Both the position numbers and the translations under genes were made by a program. From Hippophae tibetana (Eukaryota; Streptophyta; Magnoliopsida; Rosales; Elaeagnaceae): 64,000 bases of DNA. Shown here in pieces: positions 53,612 through 64,000 of the stretch (its first letter is position 1; each line of letters opens with the position of its first letter). Where the stretch lies: the NCBI GenBank assembly GCA_037013495.1, contig CM072808.1, positions 45,680,068-45,744,067 of the forward strand, in the 5' to 3' direction. Below the pieces are notes generated by a model. It did not search any database. It was not told the origin of the DNA and saw only the letters and a list, made by a program, of their open reading frames with translations.

Positions 53612-56150
53612 GTGAAAGACATTGATCAACTTGTTCTTTTGTATTCAGGCCATTGAACGTTGGAGGATTATATTTGTCTAGTTGTAGCTTATCTCAAAAC
53701 CCCACAAATGATTAGTACCTGTAGTAGGATGGTAGGAAGGTTTTATAATTTTGTTTGTTAATTTCTTTAAAAAGAATTATGGGGTTAGGGTTACGAGTGA
53801 TAGGAAATCAAGCATACGATATTATTATCCTTTTTGGTGTATAAATGCCGAGCTCTGTAATTGTGTTGAAATCAGACCAGACTAAAAAGGTTATTGGGAA
53901 ATTAACAAATAAATAATATTTTTAAAATTTATAACTATAAAAATAACTCTAATAACATTAAATAGGATTTAATTATACGATATTTAATATTAAACGTATC
54001 TAAATAGTCGTATTTTAATTTAAATAATATTTAATGAGAAAAGATGTGTTACTTTTTTTAATAATAAAAATATATGGGTTAGTCATAATAAATAATTTTA
54101 TTTTTAATCTAAAAAAAATTATCTTGTTTTTTTATCAACGTAAATTAATATTTTATTTTTATTATGTTATAGAAAAATAAGCATTTTTTCTTTTACCGAG
54201 GGAGATCATAACTAAATACATGCACTGGTTATGCATATAATTTTTGTATGTTTAAAAGTTTTCGATGCGCTTTATAAAAATAAAATTATGTGCTTATTAA
54301 AAAATATGAAACTTAAGCTTCTTCTTTTTTTGATGAAAATGTACAACTTATAACTTAATTTAAGAAGATATTAAAATAATTTAAAATTTTATATAACAAA
54401 ATTCACTTAAATGATACAGTAAAAAATTATTTGTTGGGTGCTAATTAAGCCAGTTTTTTTAAAATCAATTGATATTTAAATAATATTTTTTCTAACAAAG
54501 ATAGTTTAATTATTGTATAGAAAAATACATAATTTACCGTAGGTGCTATAAAATAAAAATTGTTACAAAATAAAAAAATATTTTATTTATAATAACCCAA
54601 ACATAATTGCTCTTAATGTCTCATCTATTTTAGATGTGTGTTCATTCTAATATTATAATTATGTGATTTATATAGTTATGTATTGGTTTGATAATTTATT
54701 TTCATTTTAAGTTAACTTTATCTTTTTTTATTTTAAGTCATATGTTTAAATAATATCAAAAATATTATTTAATCTAAAAAATATAAATATGATGATAAAA
54801 TGATATTTTGATTAAAATAATTTATATTTTTTCATGTAATAAGTGGTACATACAAAATGGAATGGATAGACCAATTTTTTTTTGTTTAGATAAATCTATT
54901 TTTTAATAGATAAATTTATTATTTTTAAATATATTTTTAAGATAAATAATTATTTTTTTATTTTAAATTTTTGAAAAAAATAAGCCAAAATTTTCATACC
55001 TATATTGCATAATTAATAATATACGATATGTATATTATTTAGATAAATATATGTCAAAAATTTAGTATAAAATGTGAACATCGTAAAAATACCTATACGA
55101 ATATTTTAATTTTAATTTTTTATTAAAAATATAGTAATCACGCGCAGACATATATACATATATATTAAAAAATATTAAAATGTTATTTAATTTTCAAAAT
55201 AATATAAAATATCAATAATAGATTTAAATAAATAGATATAAATTAGATGCTAATACTAATTTTAATTCAATTTTAACATGGTTCACCTGATAGTTTGATA
55301 AATAAGTTTTAATTTGTAAATTTTAAGTTATAAATTTAAACTATATCAATTATTATAATTTGATCTTAAAAATTTATTTTAATATATTTATCTTTTAATA
55401 ATTATTTCATAATTAATATTTTTATTATTAAATATTAATTATATATTTAGATTAAGTTATTGAATTTTTATTATTTATATGTATGAATGTATAAATGAAT
55501 TTTTTTAATATTTCAAAAAATTATAAATTAAATATAATTTTTAATACTTTTTATTATATATTATTACATTATGAAAATAATAATATACATATTTAATAAT
55601 AAAAATTTATTATTAAAAAAATTAATTTTCATTTATTGTTATAAGAAAAAAATATTATTTGTGCATAATACTTTTTATTTTAAAAGTTCGGGTATTTTTA
55701 TTTAAGTTTAAAATTATTTGATAAACAAAAATATTTTTTATTAATTTATATGTATTGATGTAATATAAGTATAATTTGTAAAATTATTAGGGGTATACAC
55801 ATATATATATATATATATATATACATATAATAACACAATAATATATATTTTTGATAACACAGGAGCATTATTTTTGGTCTAAAAATTTTAAAAGTAAAAC
55901 AAATATTATTTTAATTTTTTTTCATCACTAATTAAAGATAATAATAGTTTTATATGTTTAGAGCCGCGTTGCAACCTACAATTATGTTATTTTTTATTAA
56001 TTATTGGTATTAATTATTAAATTAAGTGAGATTTGTTATAATTAATAAAATATTTAATTTATATTTAAGGGATAACGTGATAATAATTAATAAGTTTACC
56101 TTGGTTGTAAGAAATGGAATGGAATCAAAATTGATTCCTTTCATTTTGTG

Positions 56151-57182
56151 TGTTTGGTTGGACGGAATGGAATCAGATTATTAAAATAGAAGAAATCACA
56201 ATTCCTTATCCCCTATTTGGTAATCATAATTTTATTCTCATCTAAACTTTTTTTTTCCAATTTTACCCTCACTTAAAATATAACTTTAAACTCAAATCCT
56301 AAATTCTCAAATCCAAAATTTCAAAACCCTAAACCCTAAACCCAAAATTTCAAAACCCTAAACCCTAAATCTAAATCCTAAAACCCTAAACCCTAAAACA
56401 TGAATCCCTAAACCCTAAACCCTAAAACATAAATCCCAAAACCCAAAACCCAAATTCCAAATCCTAAAACCCTAAACCTCAAATCCATAAATCCTAAACC
56501 CTAAACCTTAAACCCTAAAACCCCAAACCCTAAATCCCCAAATCCCTAAATCCCTAAACCAAAATTCCTAAACCCTAAACCTTAAAACATAAATCCCAAA
56601 ACCCAAAACCCAAAACCCAAAACCCTAAATTCCAAATTCCAAATCCTAAAACCCTAAACCCCAAATCCCTAAACCCTAAACCTTAAAACATAAATCCCAA
56701 AACCCAAAACCCTAAAACATAAATCCCAAAACCCTAAACCCTAAATGCCAAATCCTAAAACCCTAAACCCCAAATCCAAAATTCTAAAACCCTAAACCAT
56801 TTTTAGAAAAATAATAATTTTAACCCTAAACCTTAACCTACAAATATAACCCCTAAATCACATATCCCAAACCTCAAAACCCTAAACTTTATTTAGAAAA
56901 ATAATATTTTTAATAATATATTTCTTTTTAATTAAGTAATAATTATTTAAAAAAATAATAATTTTAATAATGTATTTTGTTTGACGAAAAAATAGTAATT
57001 AAATGACATTATTTGAACTTTAGAGCATGTAGGGGTATTAAGACTATTTACAGTTTTTTTCATTCCATTCCAGTGACAAATCAAATACTTTAATCTTGAT
57101 TACAAGCTTGATTTCAGTGATCAAACCAAACAAAATTATTTACTTTTCATTCTGATTCCGATTACATTACACGAACCAAACA
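56151..57182. mobile_element. Possible fold-back element enclosing a telomere-type array
   Basis: The left end TGTTTGGTTGGACGGAATGG continues AATCAGATTATT; the complement of the right end reads TGTTTGGTTCGTGTAATGTA and continues ATCGGAATCAGAATG. The inverted match is partial (about 60-70% by eye over 40 bp). GGAATGGAAT motifs recur in both flanks. There is no clean target duplication and no coding region, so the mobile-element call is tentative. Confidence 0.4.
56290..56880 (+). repeat. Interstitial telomere-type (CCCTAAA) repeat array, degenerate
   Basis: About 590 bp are dominated by AACCCTAAACCCTAAA, the complement of the plant telomere unit TTTAGGG. Many variants are interspersed (AAATCCCAAAACCC, AAACATAAATCCC, AATCCTAAAACCC). 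A secondary period, with AAACATAAATCCCAAAACCC recurring several times, shows that blocks were duplicated after the array formed. Gene-containing sequence on both sides means it is interstitial, not a chromosome end. Confidence 0.93.
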
Positions 57183-57262
57183 TCAGCTTAGAGTTTTGCG
57201 AGACATAAATGGGGAATACCGATGGTGTTTAGGCCTTTTTAGCCTATTCACACTACTTTTTA

Positions 57263-57270
57263 CCGCCAAA
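57263..57270 (-). promoter_or_regulatory. E2F-like site upstream of RAD54
   Basis: CCGCCAAA on the plus strand is TTTGGCGG on the minus strand, matching the E2F consensus WTTSSCSS. It is about 80 bp before the RAD54 ATG and just upstream of a TATA-like box. E2F control of plant S-phase and repair genes is established; its action here is inferred. Confidence 0.5.
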
Positions 57271-57276
57271 AGCAAC

Positions 57277-57286
57277 TATTTAAATA
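57277..57286 (+). promoter_or_regulatory. TATA-like box of RAD54
   Basis: TATTTAAATA, about 62 bp upstream of the chosen ATG. It is a weak plant TATA variant, plausible by position only. Confidence 0.4.
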
Positions 57287-57348
57287 CAAAGTAAGCCAAG
57301 TTGTCTCAGCCTCCGAAACTTGACTTAGAAACTTCTGCTCGTATAGAT

Positions 57349-60300
57349 ATGGAAGATGACGAGTGCCTGGTTCTATCAGCCTCTGAAAATTCAGATTCCA
57401 ATGAGGAATTCATAGTCGATACGGAAGAAGATGACGATGATGCAGAAGAAAGAGAAAAACAACAAGAAGAGGGCGTACGTGGCTATGACCCGTGTTTTCA
57501 GCAACCGTTGGATCGGAAATCGAAGAATGTCGATGCTCTCCTCAGGTGCGAAAATTTATTTTATCGTCTTTATTATTTTGGTTTTTATAATCGGATCTTC
57601 GTCTTTCTTTTCTTTTTGTTTTTTCTTTATGGAAATATTAGAGCAGGGTTTCACATTCGAGTTGGGGGTTTCGTTTGGTATTTCGGCTCGTGCTACTACG
57701 AATTAATTCAAAAATATGTTTGTGTAATATTTTTCCTAGAATTTGCTTAATTTGGATTACTGTTTCGTTAGTGAGAAAAAATGGGAGTATAACAGCAGAA
57801 ATTTTGAGCTAGCATATAAGGGTTTAGGGTTTTATGGTTTTGAAGAATGAAATTGATATTGGTTGTTCTTACTGTATTCGAGTTTGTGAAGTTTTTGGTT
57901 GGGGCTGTTAATATTTTTTGGGGTGAAATTCCAAGCTCTTTGGATTTAGTCAAGAATTCTACATTTGTGCCGTGTTTTTGTTTTCAGAGTGTATCCAGTG
58001 TCTTTTATGGGTTTGTTCAAGTCGGAAATGTTAAAATCAATTTTTTTTTTTGCTTAGATGAGATTTACTTGTGTTAAATTGAGAATTCTTAAATTAAACT
58101 TTTCAGAGGTAACCTCGTAGTGAAAAGACAGTCACTGCTTCCACGAGTGCTGTCAGTAGCTGAAGGATCAGCAGTTTGTAGGAAGCCATTTAAACCGCCA
58201 TGCTCCAATGGCTATGATGATAAGAACAACCAACTTGCTCATCGTCTTTGGGCCCGCAAAAGATTTGTTCCCTGGGGCTCATCAAGGCCTGTTCTGCTTC
58301 CAGTTGCGAGTCATTTAAATATACCAAGGAATACTGAGAAAGATGTAGATGAGATTGTATCCCTGCCACCTGGGATAGAACCTTTAGTTTTGTGGCAATC
58401 TGAAGAACTCGGGGATGAGGCTGCTAATAGGATGCAGATAGTAGTGGACCCTTTGCTTGTTCGTTTCCTAAGACCACATCAAAGGTTTGAATCTAGAGTC
58501 TGCAATGAATTTTGTTTTGTGATGCATTCAGTTGATGAACATGGTATAAAACATATTGATTGTCTGGGTGAACAAGTTCCTAATTTTTTTCTCAGTAAAC
58601 ACTTTAGTATCCAATTGTTTTTTTTAAACATATTAAGTCCCACACTTTTGAAAATATATAGTTTAGTATAAAATAATTGATAATACTGTCGGATTTCCAA
58701 TGGAAGAGATCATAAATTTTGCATGTGATTTCACTTATTTATGGGATTAAACTTTGAAGGACTAAAATGGTTCCGACTAATCATGTGAAATTAGTAAAAG
58801 GTCAAGACTTCTATGTTCATGAAAAGGAATATACTCCTTAACAAATTAATAGCTGTTGTCAACTTTGATTAACTGTCCGTATTTATGGAAGATTGTGGGT
58901 CTGAAATGTCTATATTTTAAAGGCTAGGCTAGGTTAACTTTTCTTTCTTGTTATGAAAAGAAAAATGTAATCATTATTTTCTGTCTTATCTATTGAAAGG
59001 AAAATTTCTTCCTGCATTTTTTTTAATTTGTTATCCATAGGTTATGTACTTTAAAATGTGCTATATTTCATTATGGCATTCATGTGGATAGGCTGGAGAC
59101 AAATTGAGTCCAAAATTCTCATTGTTTCTTGAACTTGATGAGATGCAGAGAAGGGGTCCAGTTCATGTTTGAATGTGTTTCAGGTTTATATAGTGCTTCA
59201 AATATATTTGGATGCATTCTGGCAGATGATATGGGGTAACTCTACTTATCTGTTTCATTCAATCTTTTTTGACTGTGCATGCATGTATTCTGCTGCACTT
59301 TTCTGGTTATATTTTTGTGCTAGCATCTTATTCTGGTTCTACTTTATTTAAATGCTTTTGTAGTTTGGGAAAGACATTGCAGTCAATCACATTACTATAT
59401 ACTCTTCTTCATCAAGGATTTGATGGGAAGCCAATGGTGAAAAAGGCCATTATAGTAACTCCTACCAGTCTTGTAAGCAACTGGGAGGCTGAAATCAAGA
59501 AGTGGACTGGGGAAAGACTTCCATTAATAGCTTTATGTGAAAGCACCAGAGAGGATGTTCTTTCTGGAATTGAACAGTTCACAAATATTTACAGCGCTTC
59601 ACAGGTAAGTTTCAAAAATATAGAAACTACTATTGTATGCCTGTTTGTAAGGTGGGCTTTGTAAACTCAGAATTCACTCTTCTTAATTTCCATTCAAAGA
59701 TATTACATATTTATATACAAAGTTAGGGACACTATTAGATGATATACATCTAATACACAACTAAGACACCTAATACACAAGTAATATATTCAACTAGTGA
59801 TAGATACCTAATACACAACTAATATATTTAACACTCTCCCTCAAGTTGGAGCATAGATATTAATCATGCCCAATTTGTTACAAAGATAATCAATCCGAAC
59901 CCCACTTAAAGCTTTCGTAAAGATATCTTCTAGTTGTTCTCCAATTTTCACATATTCTGTAGAAATCAAACCTTGTTGAATTTTCTCGTGAACAAAATGA
60001 TAATCAATTTCAATGTGTTTAGTTCGCTCATGAAACACATGATTAGAAGCAATATGAAGAGCAGCTTGGTTATCACACCACAATTTTACTGGTACTGAAG
60101 TTTTAAGACCTACTTCATCCAAGAGTTGATATATCCACATTATCTCAGATGCAAATTGTGTCATAGCTCTATATTCTGACTCTGCACTCGATCGTGACAC
60201 AACATTCTGCTTCTTGCTTTTCCATGACACCAAATTTTCTCCAATGAAAATACAATAGCCTGATGTGGATCTTCTATACACTTTAGAACCTACCCAATCT

Positions 60301-63300
60301 GCATCTGAAAAACATTCAATATGAGTGTGTCCATGATTTGCATACAAGATACCACGTCTAGGTGCTCCTTTTAAGTAACACAAAATTTGTTCTAACGCTG
60401 CCCAATGATGAATTGTTGGGGATGACATAAATTGGCTAACAATACTGACCGAATATGCAATATATGGGCAAGTCACGGTAAGATAATTTAGCTTTCCAAC
60501 CAACCGAACAGAGGTCAATTTAGCAACAGGAGAGAAAGTGTCAGAATAGTCCACTCCATAGGTTTGAGTATATCCCTTAGCAGCAAGATGGACCTTTAAT
60601 CGAGCAACTGACCCATCCGGATTAACCTTAACTGTGAACACCCATTTGCATCCGATAGCCGGTTTCCTCGAAGGTAAATCAACCAAGTCCAAAGTACCAT
60701 TGTCATTCAAAGCATTCATTTCCTCGATCATTGCATGATGCCAACCAGGATGAGATATGACTTTGTGAACAATTTTAAGGATAGAAATAGAACCAAGAAA
60801 GGCAATAAAAGAGCAAGAGGAAGACGACAAGTAGTTATAAGAAACAAAAGAAGAAATAGGATAAGTACATTGACGTTTACCTTTACGTAATGCAATAGGA
60901 AGATCATCGTTCAAGACTGGATCTGATGACGAAGGAGCAGGTGCAGGACATGAATCAAAAGGTTTATGTCTGAAGTAGACTTGAGTAAAGGGAGACCTGA
61001 CATGAACTGGATCAGAGATAGGTTCAAATGATGAATAGACTAACAAATCATCATCCTCCCTCTGACGTGCAGGAGGAGGAGAAGAAAAATAGGGTGTCTT
61101 CCATGAAGGTAACATTAATTAAGACAAGATATTTGTTAAGACTAGGAAAATAACATCTATAACCTTTCTGGAGACGAGAATAACCAATGAAGATACACTT
61201 CAAAGACTTGAGATCTAATTTAGTAACATGCGGACGAACATCTCGAACAAAAGAAGTGCTACCAAATATCCTAAGGTCAACCGGAAATAGTGACTTATTA
61301 GGAAACAAGATTTTGTAAGGAATCTCACCATGAAGAACAGATGAATGCATGCGATTAATAAGAAAACATGTTGTTGAAACTGCATTGGCCCAAAAAAGTT
61401 TAGAAACATTCATTTGAAATAATAAGACACATGTAGTTTCGAGAAGATGTATGTTCTTACGTTTTACCACTCTATTTTGAGATGGAGTATCAACACACGA
61501 AGTTTCATGAAGCATGTCATTTTGAACCATATAAGATTGAAACAAAAATGATGTATATTTTTTGGCATTATCACTTCGCAAAGTACGAATTGAAATATTA
61601 AATTGAGTTTTAATCTCAACACAAAATGTGCAAAAAATAGAAAACAATTCAGAACGACTCTTCATTAATTATAACCAAGTTACACGAGAATAATCATCCA
61701 CAAAAGTAACAAAATACTTAAATCCAGGTTTAGACAAAATAGGATAAGGATCCCAAACATCAGAATGAACTAATTCAAAAGGAACACTAGCACGTTTATT
61801 AACTCTTGGATTTGAATTAAGACGATGATGTTTTGCAAATTGACAAGACTCACAATCTAATGAAGACACCTTACTAAACTGAGGACAAAGTTTCTGAAGT
61901 AAAAGAAGAGATGGATGACCCAGTCTACAATGTGCCTCGAAGGGAGAGGTTACACTAGAGTAAGCTACAAATTTCGGTATTGGTGTGTCAAGAATATAGA
62001 GGCCTCCAGACTCATGTCCTTTACCAATAATCTTCTTCGTCATAAGATCTTGAAATAAGCAACGATCAGGAAAAAATGAGATGCAACAGTTAAGATTGCA
62101 AGTAAGTTGATTTACAGAGATCAAATTAAAAGATACGCTAGGTAAATGTAAGACAGACGACAAAGGAAGCAAATGAGTAGGAGTAATTGTGCCAGACTCA
62201 AGAACACGAGATGGTGACCTATTAGCTAAGGTAATAGTAGAGGTGGAAGTGTGTGACTGAAGAGTAGAAAAAAAACTAGAATTTTCTGTCATATGATCTG
62301 TGGCACCAGAATCAATAACCCATTTGGAAGATGAGGAAAGAAGACACATTTGATTTACCTGAATCAACAATAGTAGTGACAGAAGGTGATGAAGACCTTA
62401 GTGATTCTTGATACTATGAGAACTTGGTAAATTCATCTGCAGAGATTAGAATCGATTTTTCAGAAGTACCATAAGTGGATGCAATATGGGCCGAGTGACC
62501 TTTCTGATGCTTGTACTGAAGCTTTCTACAGTTATGTTTTGTATGTCCTGGTTTGTGACAATAGTGACACACAATACCTCTTGGATCTTGTGGTCGAGTT
62601 TTAAACCCTTGCGAGCCGTCTCTTTTGTTTCTATTCATATAAGTTGATCGTTCAAGCTCATAATTATTATTTCGGCTAACCAAAACACCATTTAATTGAG
62701 CAGGTGGAGGTGGAGTGCCTTCTATACGAAGTATTCGACTAAACACTTCTTGTAAAAAGGAGATCTCAGAACCAGAAAGAACCTGGGACTTAGTAGTCTC
62801 AAAAGTAGAGGGAAGACTGACAAGAAAACTCATGACCGCTATTTATTCCCGTTGGCTTTGCTGAACCTTCACATCAGGGCTAAAAAGCATCAAACTATTG
62901 AGCTCCTCATAAGTCCTTTTAAATTTCATAAAATAATTCGTGAGAGATTGATCTTGTTTGTCTGCACGGTAAAATGCTTTGCATACCTCATACATGCGAG
63001 AAATATTTCCTTTACCAGAATATAAGAAATCCAAATAATCCATCAATTTCTTAACGAATTCACAATGATTGATCAAGTCAATTATATTGCTCTCAAAAGA
63101 ATTCCGAATCTGCGGGCATCTTCTCTAAGTCATGTTTGCTTTGAATCATCTTTAGGAGGATCATTAGTCAAATGAGTATCTTTATCGATATTTCTCAAAT
63201 AAATTTGAATGGCCTTGCTCCAAGCCAAATAATTCGAGCCATTGAGCTTATGGTCCGTGATTTTAGACATCACAGGCACTATATCTGTCACAACATTAGA

Positions 63301-64000
63301 TTTCTTTTCAACCATAACTCCTACAAACGACAAGACAATGAACAAGCGAATAAACAAAATCCAACAAGGGCAGTGACCAAACACGCAGCGAACAAGAACA
63401 CAAAATTAGAACCCAAACCTGAACAATCACAGATGATGCAAGGGAACGCCGGAGAGCAACACGAGAACGAACGGAGAAGACTGTTGTAGGGACGTGCTGT
63501 CATGCGTCGACACGTGGGAAGATGGTAGAAAGTCGTAGGGGCACGTGGGGCTCACTTGTGGCTCGTCTAGTGACCGAACTTCGGGGTTTGGCCGGTCGGC
63601 GGCTGATCTTCCTCCCTGTGCCGGAGGTAAGAATAAATTTGCACTCCAAAAAGGTGTTCCAAGTTGGAATCCAAAAATGCACTAAACCCTAATTTGTGTT
63701 TGCCCAAAATCAGACACTAATTTGAACGAAAAAAGAAAAAGAATTCCCAATTTTGCAACACAAATGCTCTGATACCATGTAAACTCAGAATTCACTCTTA
63801 ATTTCCATTCAAAGATACTACATATTTATATACAAAGCTAGGGACACTATTAAGTGATATAAACCTAATACACAATTAATATATTCAACTAGTGATAGAC
63901 ACCTAATACACAACTAATATATCTAACAGACTTAAAGTTGATACATTCTCAGGTACTTATTGTTTCATATGAGACATTCCGGATGCATTCCTCAAAATTT
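57349..64000 (+). CDS. RAD54: RAD54, SNF2-family recombination ATPase (5' part, continues past the window)
   Basis: Exons seen: 57349-57545, 58107-58484, 59149-59235, 59364-59604, and 63953 to the window end; 317 codons, all in phase. RAD54 is a nuclear double-strand-DNA translocase that works with RAD51 in homologous recombination. The N-terminus is acidic (EEDDDDAEEREKQQEE). It is followed by the RAD54-type block KRQSLLPRVLSVAEGSAVCR, KPFKPPC and ARKRFVPWGSS. The helicase core opens with FLRPHQREGVQFMFECVSG; motif I is DDMGLGKT (residues 218-225, split by intron 3), and motif Ia is IIVTPTSLVSNWEAEIKKW. Exon 5 starts VLIVSYETFRMHSSKF and runs off the window. The ATG of MEDDECLV was chosen; the frame is open upstream without another ATG. 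Intron 4 (4.3 kb) is almost entirely a Copia insertion, antisense to the gene. Confidence 0.95.
59660..59833 (-). repeat. 3' LTR of Copia element 4
   Basis: A 174-bp LTR. It is longer than its partner by a 3-bp CTT insertion and an extra TAAGACACCTAATACACAA-like block. Confidence 0.92.
59841..63315 (-). pseudogene. Gag-pol of Copia element 4 with a deleted reverse transcriptase core
   Basis: Gag starts at the ATG at 63315 (MVEKKSNVVTD, then LNGSNYLAWSKAIQIYL). A zinc knuckle is CHYCHKPGHTKHNC (about 62540). Protease is WVIDSGATDHMTE, the pre-integrase domain has GGLYILD, and the integrase has HSDVWDPYPI and FVDDYSRVTWL then LRSDNAKKYTS. In the 424-residue last frame, the reverse transcriptase goes from SPVAKLTSVR straight to LVGKLNYLTVT (about 60500), so the segment carrying the YVDD catalytic motif is absent although the frame stays open. 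RNase H follows (FSDADWVGSKVYRRSTSGY, CDNQAALHIASN). Stops separate the open segments. Confidence 0.92.
63778..63928 (-). repeat. 5' LTR of Copia element 4
   Basis: A 151-bp LTR. On the plus strand it runs TGTAAACTCAGAATTC to ATATCTAACA. Confidence 0.92.

Larger units (their letters stand above)
53612..57348. other. Intergenic: ceramide synthase 3' flank, AT-rich DNA, RAD54 promoter
   Basis: The 3' untranslated region of the ceramide synthase gene probably runs to about 53880. About 53900-56100 is AT-rich with a (TA)n tract near 55798-55824 and no gene. From 56151 come the fold-back element and telomere-type array described separately, then the RAD54 promoter. Confidence 0.65.
59660..63928 (-). 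mobile_element. Ty1/Copia element 4 in RAD54 intron 4, antisense
   Basis: A 4,269-bp element. The target duplication is GGCTT (59655-59659) and GACTT (63929-63933), one mismatch. The 5' LTR is 63778-63928 and the 3' LTR 59660-59833 (element on the minus strand). The primer binding site is TGGTATCAGAGCA (minus, 63765-63777). The polypurine tract CTTGAGGGAGAG adjoins the 3' LTR. Gag with zinc knuckle, protease, integrase, a shortened reverse transcriptase and RNase H are present. LTRs are close apart from two indels, so it is relatively young. Confidence 0.95.

Noticed and set aside
56290-56880. True chromosome end
   Set aside because: Protein-coding sequence continues on both sides and the repeats are degenerate, so the array is interstitial.

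Overview
This is nuclear DNA of a flowering plant, almost certainly a eudicot (family-level placement is not possible from what I can see). The genes have many introns with GT-AG borders, intergenic DNA is very AT-rich, Ty1/Copia LTR retrotransposons are frequent, and every recognised gene has a plant-type product, including plastid transporters, a lignin enzyme and LAG1-type ceramide synthase.

Layout, left to right. (1) 2390-6751, minus: plastid dicarboxylate translocator DiT2, four exons. (2) 10412-12488, minus: caffeoyl-CoA O-methyltransferase, five exons, with a TATA box and an AC-II lignin element upstream. (3) 17761-33707, minus: complete 13-exon autophagy gene ATG2 (1,989 residues when the exons are joined). 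Its intron 11 holds a 4.1-kb degenerate Copia element, its intron 3 a 626-bp Mutator-like non-autonomous element, and its intron 2 a G-rich tract on the sense strand. (4) 35205-40373, minus: EF-hand calmodulin-like pseudogene split near its start codon by a 4.6-kb Copia element. (5) 41183-44513, minus: plastid DnaJ-type zinc-finger protein, best matched to SCO2/CYO1. (6) 47645-53611, plus: LAG1-type ceramide synthase, six exons, with a deleted Copia element in intron 1 and two separate tandem duplications, one of which copies the exon-4 splice acceptor. (7) 57349 to beyond the window end, plus: 5' part of RAD54, a SNF2-family recombination ATPase, with a 4.3-kb Copia element in intron 4. Upstream of RAD54 is a roughly 600-bp degenerate interstitial telomere-type (CCCTAAA) array inside what may be a fold-back element.

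The genes do not form a pathway: photorespiratory and nitrogen carbon shuttling, lignin methylation, autophagy, plastid thiol chemistry, sphingolipid synthesis and DNA repair are simply neighbours. What unifies the window is its mobile DNA. Four independent Copia insertions sit within gene bodies, three in introns of genes with intact reading frames. Each is marked by LTRs, a tRNA-iMet-type primer binding site, a polypurine tract and a 5-bp target duplication. All four are defective.

Exon borders were set by hand, using reading-frame continuity, GT-AG rules and remembered family sequence. They are consistent in phase for all six genes, but no alignment or transcript was available. I found no previously undescribed multi-gene system. 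The points most worth checking are the duplicated splice acceptor in the ceramide synthase gene, the telomere-type array upstream of RAD54, and the intronic insertions.
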